Shown here: piece after piece, positions 1 to 9,328 of the stretch | Layout: each line of letters begins with the position of its first letter | How positions within the stretch are numbered: position 1 is the stretch's first letter | NCBI GenBank assembly: GCA_937898885.1 | Contig: CALDKD010000021.1 | Coordinates: forward strand, 1 to 38,147 | Source of the DNA: an uncultured Bacteroidales bacterium | GTDB lineage: Bacteria > Bacteroidota > Bacteroidia > Bacteroidales > Bacteroidaceae | Direction: 5' to 3' | DNA: 38,147 bases | Made by a program: the position numbers and the translations under genes | The notes under the pieces: model-generated | What the model was told of the DNA's origin: nothing | The model's input: the letters and a program-made list of their open reading frames with translations, nothing else | The model's database searches: none

Positions 1-1813
1 ATCCCATTCTGAAGAAATTATCCTTGTCCTTGTTCTCGTTGTACCATTTCATGTCCTTTACATGACGGATACGTCCCGATGGAGACCCATATTTTTCCAA
101 AATGATATAGTCAATTGAATCCTTATGCGTCATATTTGCAGGACCTCGATTGTAAGGCGCCCTAACGTATCTGGAATTACGAAGCAAAGCCGCAATCGGT
201 TCCTTGAGTCGAGTGGATGAATTGATATCCGGCGTAAAAGCATACAGCACTTTTTCATTCTGATTCGGGAACAGTTTGTCCAGCATATTTTTGACTTCAT
301 CAACTGTGCTTAGCGTGCGTTTTGTTTCCGGGACAATGCTGCCGTTTCCATCGGGGCTGCACCCATTCCATGCTGTCAGCGTTATCCGATTATTACCGTC
401 AATGTCAATATTGACATACTTGTCCTTCTCTTTATTCACATTGTATCCATATTCGGGAGTCATTGAAGGAGTTGGTGCAAATTGGCGGAATAATGAATCC
501 TTAAACACGCGAATATTATCAGTGGTATAACTTTTCTCAAGTATTTCCACCAGGTCAACGCACACCTCCAAATGTGCAGGATTGCAGTATGTGACAAACA
601 CCATCTCAGGATTGACCCACTGGTAATCAGCACCATTTGTACGCTTACCAAATTCTGTCTCAAAGTTTGAAAGTGGTACATTATAAAATGAATGCTGACC
701 GTCAACGGTTATGAAAATGGAACCGTCAGTCTGAACGTAGACAAACTTGTTCAACTCTTTCAATTTAAAGTCCTCAGACAAGCCATATTTGTCCAAAAAA
801 GCCGCAGTGTCAAGCAATTCGGATTGCGTTGAGACAGTCTCAATTGTACTCTCAATTGCGTTTTCTAAAATCTGGGGTTCTTCCATTGAAGTCTGTCTGG
901 CATTCGGCTTGCAGGCCGATGCCAATGCAATTGCAAGCAAGGTGACGGGGAGCAGAAATAGCACTCTCATCCGCACCCAAGGGGAAGACTGGTTTCTGTT
1001 CATCATATCTATACGTTTTTTGGTGGAACAATCGGCAAAGTTGCTGGTCACGCAGCAGATGCGGCGCTCAAGTGCGGCACGGATAAGGAACACCTGATAC
1101 TGGTGGCCGTCATAACCTTCACGCAGGACGGCGGCATCGGCCTCATACTCGTGAATCTGCTTCAGGCTGCGCTTGAGCATCCAGGCGGCGGGGTTGAGCC
1201 ACTGTACGGAGCACAGCAGAGAGGCAAGCAGCACGTCATGGGAATGATGGCAGTGAATGTGTGCCTGCTCGTGTGCGATTATCTGCTGCCCGTTCTCCTC
1301 ATAGTCACGGCGGCTCATTATTATGGTGTGGCGCCAGCTTGTCGGCTGGCAGTCCGAGTCCGACAGGACAAGGCGCACTCCGTCAGACAAGGTACGCGGA
1401 CTTCGGCGGCTTACTGACTCGGCACGCGCTACACCCAGCAGCAGGCGCAGTAGGAAAACCGTGGCACCGGCAAGCCAGATAGCCGTAATGATTCCTCTCC
1501 AGTTGATTTGCCTATTGGGAGCGTATTCTGTCTCAGCCACAGGCGCAACGGTCTCAACAGGATTGTCATCCTCTATAGATTCCGGCATAATGTACCCTAC
1601 AGGAACCGTCAGATATTCCGAAACAGGAGCCGGTATCGCATCGGCCTGCTTTTCGGGCAGTGTCACACGAATCAGCGGCAAAACGGCAGACAATCCTATA
1701 ATAGTAAGAAGTATGCGGCGGTTGAACCCGTGCAGTGTAGTGCGGCTGAGTGCCAGTTTATAGACCATCAGAAGAAGCGCCAGCGTAATACCCTGAATGA
1801 CAATGTAATTCAT
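1..1813 (-). CDS. M56/BlaR1-like membrane metallopeptidase, C-terminus cut off by window edge
   Basis: Open reading frame from the ATG at 1813 with no stop before the window edge: 604 complete codons, so the C-terminus is missing. Residues 1-25 and 34-50 are hydrophobic, and another membrane segment lies at about 105-128. The zinc-peptidase motif HEQAH is at 181-185, followed by the third-ligand region EYEAD at 222-226, both typical of peptidase M56 (BlaR1/MecR1). A last membrane segment at about 283-300 (RVLFLLPVTLLAIALASA) precedes a polar tail of over 300 residues that should lie outside the inner membrane. M56 proteins sense a signal outside and cleave a partner, usually a BlaI-type repressor, inside. 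No blaI-like gene lies next to this one; its upstream neighbour is the divergent CapA gene. The tail is clearly lower in GC than the peptidase part and may hold two ExbD/TolR-like folds (inference). The family call is firm; the signal is unknown. Confidence 0.9.
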   Translation of the reverse strand, partial: MNYIVIQGITLALLLMVYKLALSRTTLHGFNRRILLTIIGLSAVLPLIRVTLPEKQADAIPAPVSEYLTVPVGYIMPESIEDDNPVETVAPVAETEYAPNRQINWRGIITAIWLAGATVFLLRLLLGVARAESVSRRSPRTLSDGVRLVLSDSDCQPTSWRHTIIMSRRDYEENGQQIIAHEQAHIHCHHSHDVLLASLLCSVQWLNPAAWMLKRSLKQIHEYEADAAVLREGYDGHQYQVFLIRAALERRICCVTSNFADCSTKKRIDMMNRNQSSPWVRMRVLFLLPVTLLAIALASACKPNARQTSMEEPQILENAIESTIETVSTQSELLDTAAFLDKYGLSEDFKLKELNKFVYVQTDGSIFITVDGQHSFYNVPLSNFETEFGKRTNGADYQWVNPEMVFVTYCNPAHLEVCVDLVEILEKSYTTDNIRVFKDSLFRQFAPTPSMTPEYGYNVNKEKDKYVNIDIDGNNRITLTAWNGCSPDGNGSIVPETKRTLSTVDEVKNMLDKLFPNQNEKVLYAFTPDINSSTRLKEPIAALLRNSRYVRAPYNRGPANMTHKDSIDYIILEKYGSPSGRIRHVKDMKWYNENKDKDNFFRMG

Positions 1814-1848
1814 AAGCTATGATTGTTTGTTTGTGAGACATTCTTTAG

Positions 1849-1856
1849 CAAATGTA
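1849..1856 (-). promoter_or_regulatory. Bacteroidota -7 element for the M56 gene
   Basis: Read on the minus strand this is TACATTTG, a full match to the Bacteroidota -7 consensus TAnnTTTG. It lies 35 bases upstream of the M56 start codon. I found no clear -33 TTTG at 19 to 21 bases, so this is a one-box call. Confidence 0.5.
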
Positions 1857-2140
1857 TTACCGGCCGCTTTTTGCTCCTAATGATTTAGTAAGTATTTTGC
1901 AGGTTTCACTGAAAATTAACTTCTGTTATTAGTAGCAGACAGAAATCTTCTTCCAGGCAAGGGGTCAGGGGTTTCCCCGCCGTATGGCAGCCAGCCTCCA
2001 ATAACACAAGAGAAAGCCACGGTTTCTGACTTCGGTGGTAACCCGTATCAGGCACTGTCCTTTTGCCGCAATAGACGTGTATATATGCAAAAAGCAAAGC
2101 CTCAATGTAAAATGAGGTACGTCTTTTCCGGGAAAAACAC

Positions 2141-2148
2141 TATCTTCG
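2141..2148 (+). promoter_or_regulatory. Probable -7 element for the CapA gene
   Basis: TATCTTCG differs from TAnnTTTG by one base and lies 21 bases before the ATG at 2170, giving a short leader. A T-rich run at 2123-2127 could act as a weak upstream box, but there is no TTTG at the expected spacing. Confidence 0.4.
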
Positions 2149-2169
2149 TGATGAAAATGTTCCTTTTGA

Positions 2170-3270
2170 ATGAGGATGTCAAGGAGAGTCTCAATCGTTT
2201 TGGCGTGGCTGCTGCAAGTGTGGTGGCCATTGACAATGCGGGCGCAGTTTAGTTATGATGTTCCCGCATATAAGCCGATGCTACAGATTGAGGATACGGT
2301 GTCGGTTATCATCATTGGCGATGTGATGATGCACTCAAGGCAGATGGAGTGTGATATGGAGAAGTTCCTTGCAGGCATCAGCCCCGCGCTTGAGAAAGCC
2401 GACATAGCCATTGCCAATATGGAGTTCGCGCTCGGAGGCAAGCCATACAGCGGTTATCCAGTTTTCTCTGCTCCCGACGGATATGCGTCGTATGTGGCTA
2501 GTTGTGGGGTGGATGTGTTCCTTACAGCAAACAACCATATACTTGACCGCTCCGAGAGAGGACTGGAGCGCACACTAGGCATCTACCGCTCAATGAGAGA
2601 CTCGGTACTATTCACGGGGAGCGCGTCGGACCAGGACGAGAGAGAGGCCACCAGTCCGTTGATTCTGAACAGGAGAGGAATAAGCATAGCGCTGGTGAAC
2701 TTCACATACGGCACCAACAACGGGCAATTGCGGGAATGGCCGCAGGTAAGCAGGATGGATACCGTACAGGTGAGGCAGGCCATTGACAAGGCAAAATCAG
2801 CTGGCGCCGATTTTATACTGGCCCTGCCGCATTGGGGTAAAGAGTATGAGCTCAGGCACTCGAAAAGTCAGGAAGAGTGGGCGGAATGGCTGGCAGTTCA
2901 GGGTGTGAGCGCTATTATCGGCTCGCACCCGCACGTTGTGCAGGATACGGCCCACATCAATGGAGTACCGGTAATCTATTCTGTCGGCAACGCAGTCTCG
3001 AACATGAGTGCCAGGAATACCAGGTTGGAATTGGCTGTGACAATAAGGTTCGTGCGCAGTCTGATATCCGGACGTACCCGAATGCTTGAGCCTGAGCTAC
3101 GCTATATGTGGTGTACTCTGCCGGATATGCTTACCGACAGCTTTTGCACTATTTTCATTGATGAGTGGCGCGGCAAACGCTATGTCTGGAAGACTCCGTC
3201 GGACTATGACAATATGATTGAGACGTACCACAGGGTACGGTCAAACGGGTCAGAGTACCTGTCCCACTGA
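2170..3270 (+). CDS. CapA-family protein (poly-gamma-glutamate capsule synthesis type), secreted
   Basis: 366 residues. An N-terminal signal peptide ends near residue 25 (LTMRA before QFSYD). The CapA domain fills the rest: VSVIIIGDVMMHSRQ, the block IANMEFALGG, FLTANNHILDRS with the NNH metal/phosphate-site residues, LALPHWGKEYE, and IIGSHPHVVQ. CapA is a calcineurin-like metallophosphatase fold first seen in the capsule system of Bacillus. Many bacteria, including Bacteroidota, carry stand-alone copies with no capBC partners, as here, and their substrate is not established. The next gene is convergent and ends 6 bases away, so this gene is probably transcribed alone. The start at 2170 could equally be the ATG two codons later; the upstream ATG at 2151 is out of frame. 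The family is certain; a role in polymer synthesis or the cell envelope is inference. Confidence 0.9.
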   Translation: MRMSRRVSIVLAWLLQVWWPLTMRAQFSYDVPAYKPMLQIEDTVSVIIIGDVMMHSRQMECDMEKFLAGISPALEKADIAIANMEFALGGKPYSGYPVFSAPDGYASYVASCGVDVFLTANNHILDRSERGLERTLGIYRSMRDSVLFTGSASDQDEREATSPLILNRRGISIALVNFTYGTNNGQLREWPQVSRMDTVQVRQAIDKAKSAGADFILALPHWGKEYELRHSKSQEEWAEWLAVQGVSAIIGSHPHVVQDTAHINGVPVIYSVGNAVSNMSARNTRLELAVTIRFVRSLISGRTRMLEPELRYMWCTLPDMLTDSFCTIFIDEWRGKRYVWKTPSDYDNMIETYHRVRSNGSEYLSH

Positions 3271-3276
3271 CCCACC

Positions 3277-6200
3277 CTACTCAACAGTCACAGAGGCGCT
3301 TGAGTCGGTACTGCGGAACTCGGGAGCGTACATGCACTGTGCCGATACAACACCAGAGCTGAATGTACCGGCCTGCTCGGCATACACATCGTACTCAATC
3401 AGGTAGCTGCCACGGCTCAGGCGGTCTATGTAGAACACCTGCGACGCATTCTCCGGAACCACATAAGAGCGAAGGTCATCGTGCAGATTGTACGAGAGAC
3501 CGGCGTGAGTGCTGACAGGCTCGAACGATGCGGCACGCATATCCTTGAGCTGCACATACTCCAGGTTGCGGTCGCAGCTGAGCTCAATGCGGATGCGCAG
3601 ACGGTCGCCAACGCGCAGGCTCTCGTCACCGGCAACCTCGTGAAGGGTAGTGCCATCGCTCTTCTCATCAACGCGATAGAGTGTACGTTTCAACGATATG
3701 CCGTTCTCTGAGTAATGGACCTTGTCCATTTCCTCGGTATATTGGATGGAGAGAGCGCCCCAGCCTATCTCCTTTGAGTCATTGCGAACGCTGACCTTGC
3801 CCATAGCCGGATCAGCAGGCTCCTGCCACTTGCGGATGATGTAGCCTGCATCGGCATCATCGCCACCGGCCTGGATGGTCTCGCCACCTATATATATATA
3901 TGATACGGCCGGTACATCGAGCGACATTCCCTGGGTATCGCCCACGCTAAGCAGGGCGATGACAGCCTGGGCTGTGGATGGCGATGTGGCCCAGTGAGTG
4001 GTCTGTCTCTGCTTGAGAAGCCAGCGGGCACACTCGGCGGCCTCGGTCTTGCGGTTCCTTACGGAGAGAAGCGCCTGAATGATGCGGCTCTGGGTCTCTA
4101 CCGGAGCCTGATGCCACAGGTAACCGCCTGTGTTGTCGCGCCACCAGCGTCCCTGCTCCTCATCGTAAAGCGAGCGCTCAACCAGTGTGGCGACCAGCTC
4201 CTCCGCGCGCCTTGAGTTGCCGTTCAGCGACATAAGCTGCGCCAGTGAGGCGCGTGTGTAGAGCGAGAGGTCGTGAGTGGCCTGGGTCTCAGCCAGTCTC
4301 AGCAGGAAATTGTATATATCCTCACAACCTTGCGCCACACCTAAGGACTTCAGATGAGCGTGAGTAAGCAGCCACTCCAGATCGTTCTCGCGTACATACC
4401 TCATATCCTTGCGGTCATACTTGTCGTAATAATCCCTGGTCTCATAGTCCAGCCAATGCAGGGCCGATGATACGGCACTCCTGAGCTCAGGGTCTGACTC
4501 AATGTCAAGGCAACCGGCATCCTGCAGCTGACCGATTCCGGATACTATGGTCCTTGTAACCCAGATGTCAGGCGCGAAGCCTGGGAACCAGGACCAGCCG
4601 CCATCGGGCTCCTGCCTCTTGAGCAGCTCCTTGAGCGATTCCTGAAGCCCGGCCTCAATCTTGTCCATTGTGAAAGCCTCTGCCATGCGACGCAGATTCT
4701 CCTTCTCGCTCTTTGAGTTGAGCACCCAGGGTGTCTCCTGCAGCAGTGTCTGCCTCAAATCCTGATTCTTCTCAAGTTGTGTCTGCCAGCTGTCGGCGGG
4801 GATATCGGCCCACTTCCGGAGCATACGTCCTACCGCGGGTCTTGTGGCAATGATGTGCGATGAGAGCGCGTTGGCAAAGTATCTGTGGAACAGACACTCG
4901 TTGCTTGGGTTATCGTACTGCTCCAGATACGGAAGCGCCTGAATGGCGTACCATATGGGGCTGGGAGTATATTCCAAGGTGAGAGTGCGGTCTGTGGCGG
5001 TCTCGGAGAGCTGATTGCCGGACAATGCCTTGAGCTCAAAGGAACGTGTCTCATTGCCGTTGTTGAAGAGCGATACAGACTCTGTCACGACGGTGCGCGA
5101 TGAGAGTACCGGAACAAGTTCCTGCTGTCCGTCGGAATGTTTTGCCGAGGCGGCTGTTATACGGTACTCGAGCATATTGATGTCTTTGGGCACGTTTATG
5201 CGGAAGGAGACCTCGGAACTCTGCCCGGCCTGAACGGTGACCTTTTGGACGGCATCGCCATCAATGATGTTGAGAGCCTTAGAGGAGATGGGGTCAAGTA
5301 TCTCCAGACGAACCGTGGCGGTCATCTCCTGCTCAGTGACATTCATAAGCTTTGAGCTGAATATGAATGTGTCGCCCTGACGCACGAAGCGTGGGGCACG
5401 GGGCTGAATCATAAGCTGCTTGCGGGTTGTGACCTGCCTGGTGAAGAAGGCCGACTTCAAATCGGTTGTATGAGCCAGTCCCTGGAAGTTCCAGCGTGTG
5501 AGAAGCTGCGGAGTGGTGAAAGAGAAGCTTACCTTGCCGTTTCTGTCGGTACGCATATTCGATATGAAGAACGCTGTTGGATTCATATCCGTGCGCATAA
5601 TCACATTCTCCATCGCGACATCCTCATCAACCGTCAGGACTTCTGACAGAGTCATCCCTGCGTCATTAGCCTCTACTATATCCAAACCGGCTACCCTACC
5701 CTGCAATGCCTCATCTATTGTCGTGATACCAAGTCCCTCGAATTCCTCCATCTCGACAACATTACTGGCACCACGAAGCGTCATTGCGCCTACCCTCGGT
5801 AATCCCTTTGAAACTGTAAGCGCGTAAGATGGGTAGTGCGACAACGGCGAGACTACCTTTGCAAAAACCGGCAGTGAGGTTAGCTCATAGCCCTGATACT
5901 TGATTTCGGGAGTAAGCGATGTGGACCAGAGCTGGCTCATATTGAACATTGGAGAGGCGGAGAAAAACGCTTTGCTCCAAGGCATGAACTGCCAGTAATT
6001 GTCACCGTAGATGTCCATTGCGGAATCGTACATGGCAAGCATCAGTGACGCATCAACGGGCTTTCCCTCAGAATCCCTGACGCATAGTTCCCAGGTCTCG
6101 GTCTTGTCCGGCTCCAGCATATCGCGGAAGGTGACAAGCGAGATATCGAGCTCCTTATCGTAGAAAGGCACATCTATATTTACTGACGCGCAGTCTGACA

Positions 6201-9200
6201 GCTTCTGATAAACAGTACCGAAGCGCACGGTGAACCCGCCCTTCATCTCTTTGGTGACAGGAACGCTGAGTGTAGTGACCTTGCCTTGTGGCAGGATGAT
6301 GCCTTTATCCACCAGACCGAACCTGTTCTCCACCACATAATAAATGACAGCCTCGGGGAACGCGCTTCCAACCAGAATCTGAGCCGTCTGGCCTACCTTA
6401 TAGCTGTCGTTGAGCGGCGTGGCCAGAAGCAGGTCGTTGTCGGGCATACACTGCTCCTTCTGAATGACAGATGTGATGAGAAGGGTATCGGCTGATCCCG
6501 TGACGCCGTCAATATCAGCTCTGACGCGATAGGTTCCTGTGGGCAGTGCCTCGGGAAGAACAAGCTTGTACGCGTTGCCTGCCGGCACATCGATGGTCTG
6601 ACTGTATGCCTCACCGCACACGGTCCATTCCTCCTTGCCGGACTTGTCAAAGTCATATACAGGGAACCGCTCTCTCAGCTCAGGGGCTACGTGAATGCTC
6701 TCAAAAAAACTGCCCATGGATGCGAATGAGTTCAGAATGCCCAGCTTGGGACTCTCTGGAGGAACAAGGCGCTCAAAAGTGACATTGACTTTGCCTGCGA
6801 TATAATTCTGCGCCCCGTTCCAGACGTGCAGCCGCAGCTCCGGAGCGGATGTGAACACTGAGGCGCCGGTGAGACGGACGTATTGCACGTCACGACCGGT
6901 ATGGATATATGTCATTGCGCCGTGCGTCTCGCCATTCAGGTCTGTAACCTGAGCCTCAACGCTGAAGTTCAGCGACTCCGGCTCATAGCCCAGGGCCTTG
7001 CCTGCATCGGCCAGGAACTTTATTGAGAAAGTACCGTCGGACGCCGTGAGTGTCTCTCCGGATGCTATCTGATTGATGTCGTGGTTCCACATAAGCCGGT
7101 GAAAAGCCTCATAGCTGACCTTGTAGCTGACCTTCGCGCCTCCTACGGGTACTCCGGTATAGGTGGTTGCGGTACCTCTCACCACAGCGGTATCGCCCGT
7201 GACAAGATTCCCGGCAATGCCCTCCATCTCAATCTGGAAAGTGGGCTGGCGGAACTCCTCTACGTTAATCGGCCGCGATGAGCCGTACGCGTTCTCATCC
7301 TCAACCTGGGCATTTATGGTAAACCTGCCAGGAAGCAGATTGCGCGGTATTGTGAGACTTCCGGCGGCTGTTCCGAATTTGTCTGTGGCAAGACGCAGCG
7401 TATCCATCACCTGCCAGTTGGCATCGTGGAGCTCAAAGAGTATGTCACAGTTATTCACAGTATGCCCCAAAGAGTATCCGTCTGTCTGATATACGATGCA
7501 GTTGAACTGAACGGTCTCGCCCGGACGATAGGTATATCTGTCGGTATAGATACGCGGCATTACAAACTCCGGTCTGTCCTGACGTACGTTCCGGTAAAAC
7601 GACACTGTGGCACGATCCTCACCCTTTTCAAGCTGAAGCGCCCAGTTCATACTGGCAAATGATACGTGCGGTATCTTTGGGTCAACGAGTCCGTCGGCGC
7701 CTGTAACGCCCTCTGTTATCAGCGTCTCCTTACGGTTCACTCCATATCCCTCAATCTGGAACAGACGGTATGAGCAGTCTCTCACAGGCTTGCCGGTCAG
7801 ACGGTCCACGACATAGCCCGGCAACTCTGCCGAGCGGTCAATACCCAACTTGGCATATACGAAAGAGCATACGTCAGTCTGCATGAACGACACCATATCC
7901 TCATTGCCGAAATCAGGGGTTGACGATGCCAGAATATAATGATTACCCGGTGTAAGCTCTGGCAACGCTATCAGGGTGTTCCGCGAGGTAAAGCCCGATG
8001 GATTGTCCAGCTCCACACTCCAGGATGCCTCGGCAGGCTGGCCAAGCAGTCTTGTCACGACGTCACGGCCATAGATGTCCGTAATAGGATTGCCTCGCAC
8101 TGCCTTGAGCCATATTCTGGATGTATTGCGATGAATTACATTTATGAAAACAGGATTGGATGCGGAGAGTTCGGACGTGCCGGAAAGCGAGATGTGCGGA
8201 GCGCTCTTGTCCAATATCCAATTATGGCAACGCGTGGCTCCGTAAGAGTCTGGCCAGGCCTGCTCCGCCTTGCGGCACAGCTCAACGACAGCGGCTACAC
8301 CGGCCTCTGACTCATCAAGCCCAATCTGTTCCGCATACGATGCTATGAACCTGGCTGAGATCTCAGACAATGGCAGGTAATACAGGCCACGCTCAAGTAA
8401 GGAATTGTTCAGAAGCGTTTGGTCCACCCACCTCTGCGACCTGAGAAGGGTAAGGAACTCATACTCGATACCTGCGTATATGTCTGTGTTTTGGTCCGGG
8501 CGTTGATGCGCCGTGATACGGGACATGACACGGAGGTTCCAGTCAAGCAGTCCCTGCGCCTCAAGCTCAGGAGCCATCGCAAGAAATGACTCAAGTGAGT
8601 AGAGGCGGCTGTCCTTATATATCTCCGCCTGCACGTCACTGACTGATATTGTGTTATTATTCCAGATGGCATTCCAAAGGAGGGCATCAAAAAGAGACGG
8701 CATAAGCCACTCACCTGTCTTGTTGCCAGGCTCAATCAGTCCGGCGAAATCATTCACATCCGCATTTCTGCTTGCATCGGTGTTAAGCGTGATTGATTTA
8801 AGCAGGCAAGCCTGAATGGTATCCTGAAAGACCTGGTCATCCCAAAGGGTTATATCATCGGGAATCTCCTCAAGATGCTCGCGACGGCCTGCGGAGTAGC
8901 GGTTGCGCATATAGTAATCCCTGTAGCAGTTGCCCAGGAGAGCCCACCCCAACGGGAGGTACTCATCTTTCAGCTCTGGAATAAGTGAATGCATTCCGGC
9001 AAAGGCCTCATTCACATAATCCTCGCGATACTCCGCACCTATGGTTATTAGAAAGACACGGCTCTTTAGCATCTGGTAGCAGTCTCCCTTGCGCTCAGCT
9101 TTTGCCAGAATTGACTCCACCTTATTATATGCGCTCTCAGGAAGGTCTTCCTGAATAAATCGCTCAACTGACTTCCAGTCCCTGCGGTAGTTCGCCGCCT

Positions 9201-9264
9201 CAGATGGTAACACACAAGCTATCATAACTATCAGGATAGAAAAACATTTGAATAATTGTCTCAT
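3277..9264 (-). CDS. Bacterial alpha-2-macroglobulin homologue, very large, thioester residues replaced
   Basis: 1995 residues with an N-terminal signal sequence. The cut could follow SEA at residue 23, or the Cys in the weak lipobox-like MIAC could be lipidated. Helical repeats are followed by macroglobulin (MG) domains; the MG2 hallmark is RIYTDRYTYRPGETVQFN. The MG7 signature TAFFISNMRTD and PQLLTRWNF lies near residues 1220-1260. The alpha/alpha toroid follows, with PDGGWSWFPG typical of the thioester domain. Bacterial relatives are periplasmic or outer-membrane protease traps or envelope-defence proteins. At the place of the usual Cys-x-Glu-Gln thioester this protein has SNEC (residues 1454-1457), so a thioester cannot form. 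Just before MG7, where the bait region normally sits, residues about 1179-1196 (ITTIDEALQGRVAGLDIV) copy the plug-domain motif of SusC-type receptors. No pbpC gene is adjacent. Transcription starts from a strong promoter at 9298-9328. Confidence 0.92.
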   Translation of the reverse strand: MRQLFKCFSILIVMIACVLPSEAANYRRDWKSVERFIQEDLPESAYNKVESILAKAERKGDCYQMLKSRVFLITIGAEYREDYVNEAFAGMHSLIPELKDEYLPLGWALLGNCYRDYYMRNRYSAGRREHLEEIPDDITLWDDQVFQDTIQACLLKSITLNTDASRNADVNDFAGLIEPGNKTGEWLMPSLFDALLWNAIWNNNTISVSDVQAEIYKDSRLYSLESFLAMAPELEAQGLLDWNLRVMSRITAHQRPDQNTDIYAGIEYEFLTLLRSQRWVDQTLLNNSLLERGLYYLPLSEISARFIASYAEQIGLDESEAGVAAVVELCRKAEQAWPDSYGATRCHNWILDKSAPHISLSGTSELSASNPVFINVIHRNTSRIWLKAVRGNPITDIYGRDVVTRLLGQPAEASWSVELDNPSGFTSRNTLIALPELTPGNHYILASSTPDFGNEDMVSFMQTDVCSFVYAKLGIDRSAELPGYVVDRLTGKPVRDCSYRLFQIEGYGVNRKETLITEGVTGADGLVDPKIPHVSFASMNWALQLEKGEDRATVSFYRNVRQDRPEFVMPRIYTDRYTYRPGETVQFNCIVYQTDGYSLGHTVNNCDILFELHDANWQVMDTLRLATDKFGTAAGSLTIPRNLLPGRFTINAQVEDENAYGSSRPINVEEFRQPTFQIEMEGIAGNLVTGDTAVVRGTATTYTGVPVGGAKVSYKVSYEAFHRLMWNHDINQIASGETLTASDGTFSIKFLADAGKALGYEPESLNFSVEAQVTDLNGETHGAMTYIHTGRDVQYVRLTGASVFTSAPELRLHVWNGAQNYIAGKVNVTFERLVPPESPKLGILNSFASMGSFFESIHVAPELRERFPVYDFDKSGKEEWTVCGEAYSQTIDVPAGNAYKLVLPEALPTGTYRVRADIDGVTGSADTLLITSVIQKEQCMPDNDLLLATPLNDSYKVGQTAQILVGSAFPEAVIYYVVENRFGLVDKGIILPQGKVTTLSVPVTKEMKGGFTVRFGTVYQKLSDCASVNIDVPFYDKELDISLVTFRDMLEPDKTETWELCVRDSEGKPVDASLMLAMYDSAMDIYGDNYWQFMPWSKAFFSASPMFNMSQLWSTSLTPEIKYQGYELTSLPVFAKVVSPLSHYPSYALTVSKGLPRVGAMTLRGASNVVEMEEFEGLGITTIDEALQGRVAGLDIVEANDAGMTLSEVLTVDEDVAMENVIMRTDMNPTAFFISNMRTDRNGKVSFSFTTPQLLTRWNFQGLAHTTDLKSAFFTRQVTTRKQLMIQPRAPRFVRQGDTFIFSSKLMNVTEQEMTATVRLEILDPISSKALNIIDGDAVQKVTVQAGQSSEVSFRINVPKDINMLEYRITAASAKHSDGQQELVPVLSSRTVVTESVSLFNNGNETRSFELKALSGNQLSETATDRTLTLEYTPSPIWYAIQALPYLEQYDNPSNECLFHRYFANALSSHIIATRPAVGRMLRKWADIPADSWQTQLEKNQDLRQTLLQETPWVLNSKSEKENLRRMAEAFTMDKIEAGLQESLKELLKRQEPDGGWSWFPGFAPDIWVTRTIVSGIGQLQDAGCLDIESDPELRSAVSSALHWLDYETRDYYDKYDRKDMRYVRENDLEWLLTHAHLKSLGVAQGCEDIYNFLLRLAETQATHDLSLYTRASLAQLMSLNGNSRRAEELVATLVERSLYDEEQGRWWRDNTGGYLWHQAPVETQSRIIQALLSVRNRKTEAAECARWLLKQRQTTHWATSPSTAQAVIALLSVGDTQGMSLDVPAVSYIYIGGETIQAGGDDADAGYIIRKWQEPADPAMGKVSVRNDSKEIGWGALSIQYTEEMDKVHYSENGISLKRTLYRVDEKSDGTTLHEVAGDESLRVGDRLRIRIELSCDRNLEYVQLKDMRAASFEPVSTHAGLSYNLHDDLRSYVVPENASQVFYIDRLSRGSYLIEYDVYAEQAGTFSSGVVSAQCMYAPEFRSTDSSASVTVE

Positions 9265-9297
9265 ACTACCATCGCTGTTTTAGTTAAACATCTACGG

Positions 9298-9328
9298 CAA
9301 AGATAGCGCCCCCTCGGCGCTTTTCAAA
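9298..9328 (-). promoter_or_regulatory. Bacteroidota promoter of the alpha-2-macroglobulin gene
   Basis: On the minus strand the -33 TTTG (9325-9328) is followed after exactly 19 bases by the -7 TATCTTTG (9298-9305). Both boxes match the consensus perfectly. The spacer contains a perfect 5-base inverted repeat, GCGCC and GGCGC around a 5-base centre (9306-9320). The leader to the ATG at 9264 is about 25 bases. Confidence 0.8.

Larger units (their letters stand above)
1814..2169. other. Divergent intergenic region between the M56 and CapA genes
   Basis: This 356-base gap separates two divergent genes. It holds the -7 elements described for each side and one small inverted repeat (TTCTGT at 1921-1926, ACAGAA at 1939-1944). 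A 63-codon open frame on the minus strand (1906-2097) has no recognisable motif and no promoter match, and I do not call it. I see no repressor gene and no RNA gene here. Confidence 0.6.

Noticed and set aside
1906..2097. 63-codon minus-strand frame between M56 and CapA, possible missing repressor
   Set aside because: It is too short and has no winged-helix features of BlaI; no promoter is matched to it.
3886..3902. TA dinucleotide run of 13 bases
   Set aside because: It lies in the alpha-2-macroglobulin coding frame (encodes YIYI) and the frame is intact on both sides; a phase-variation role is not supported.
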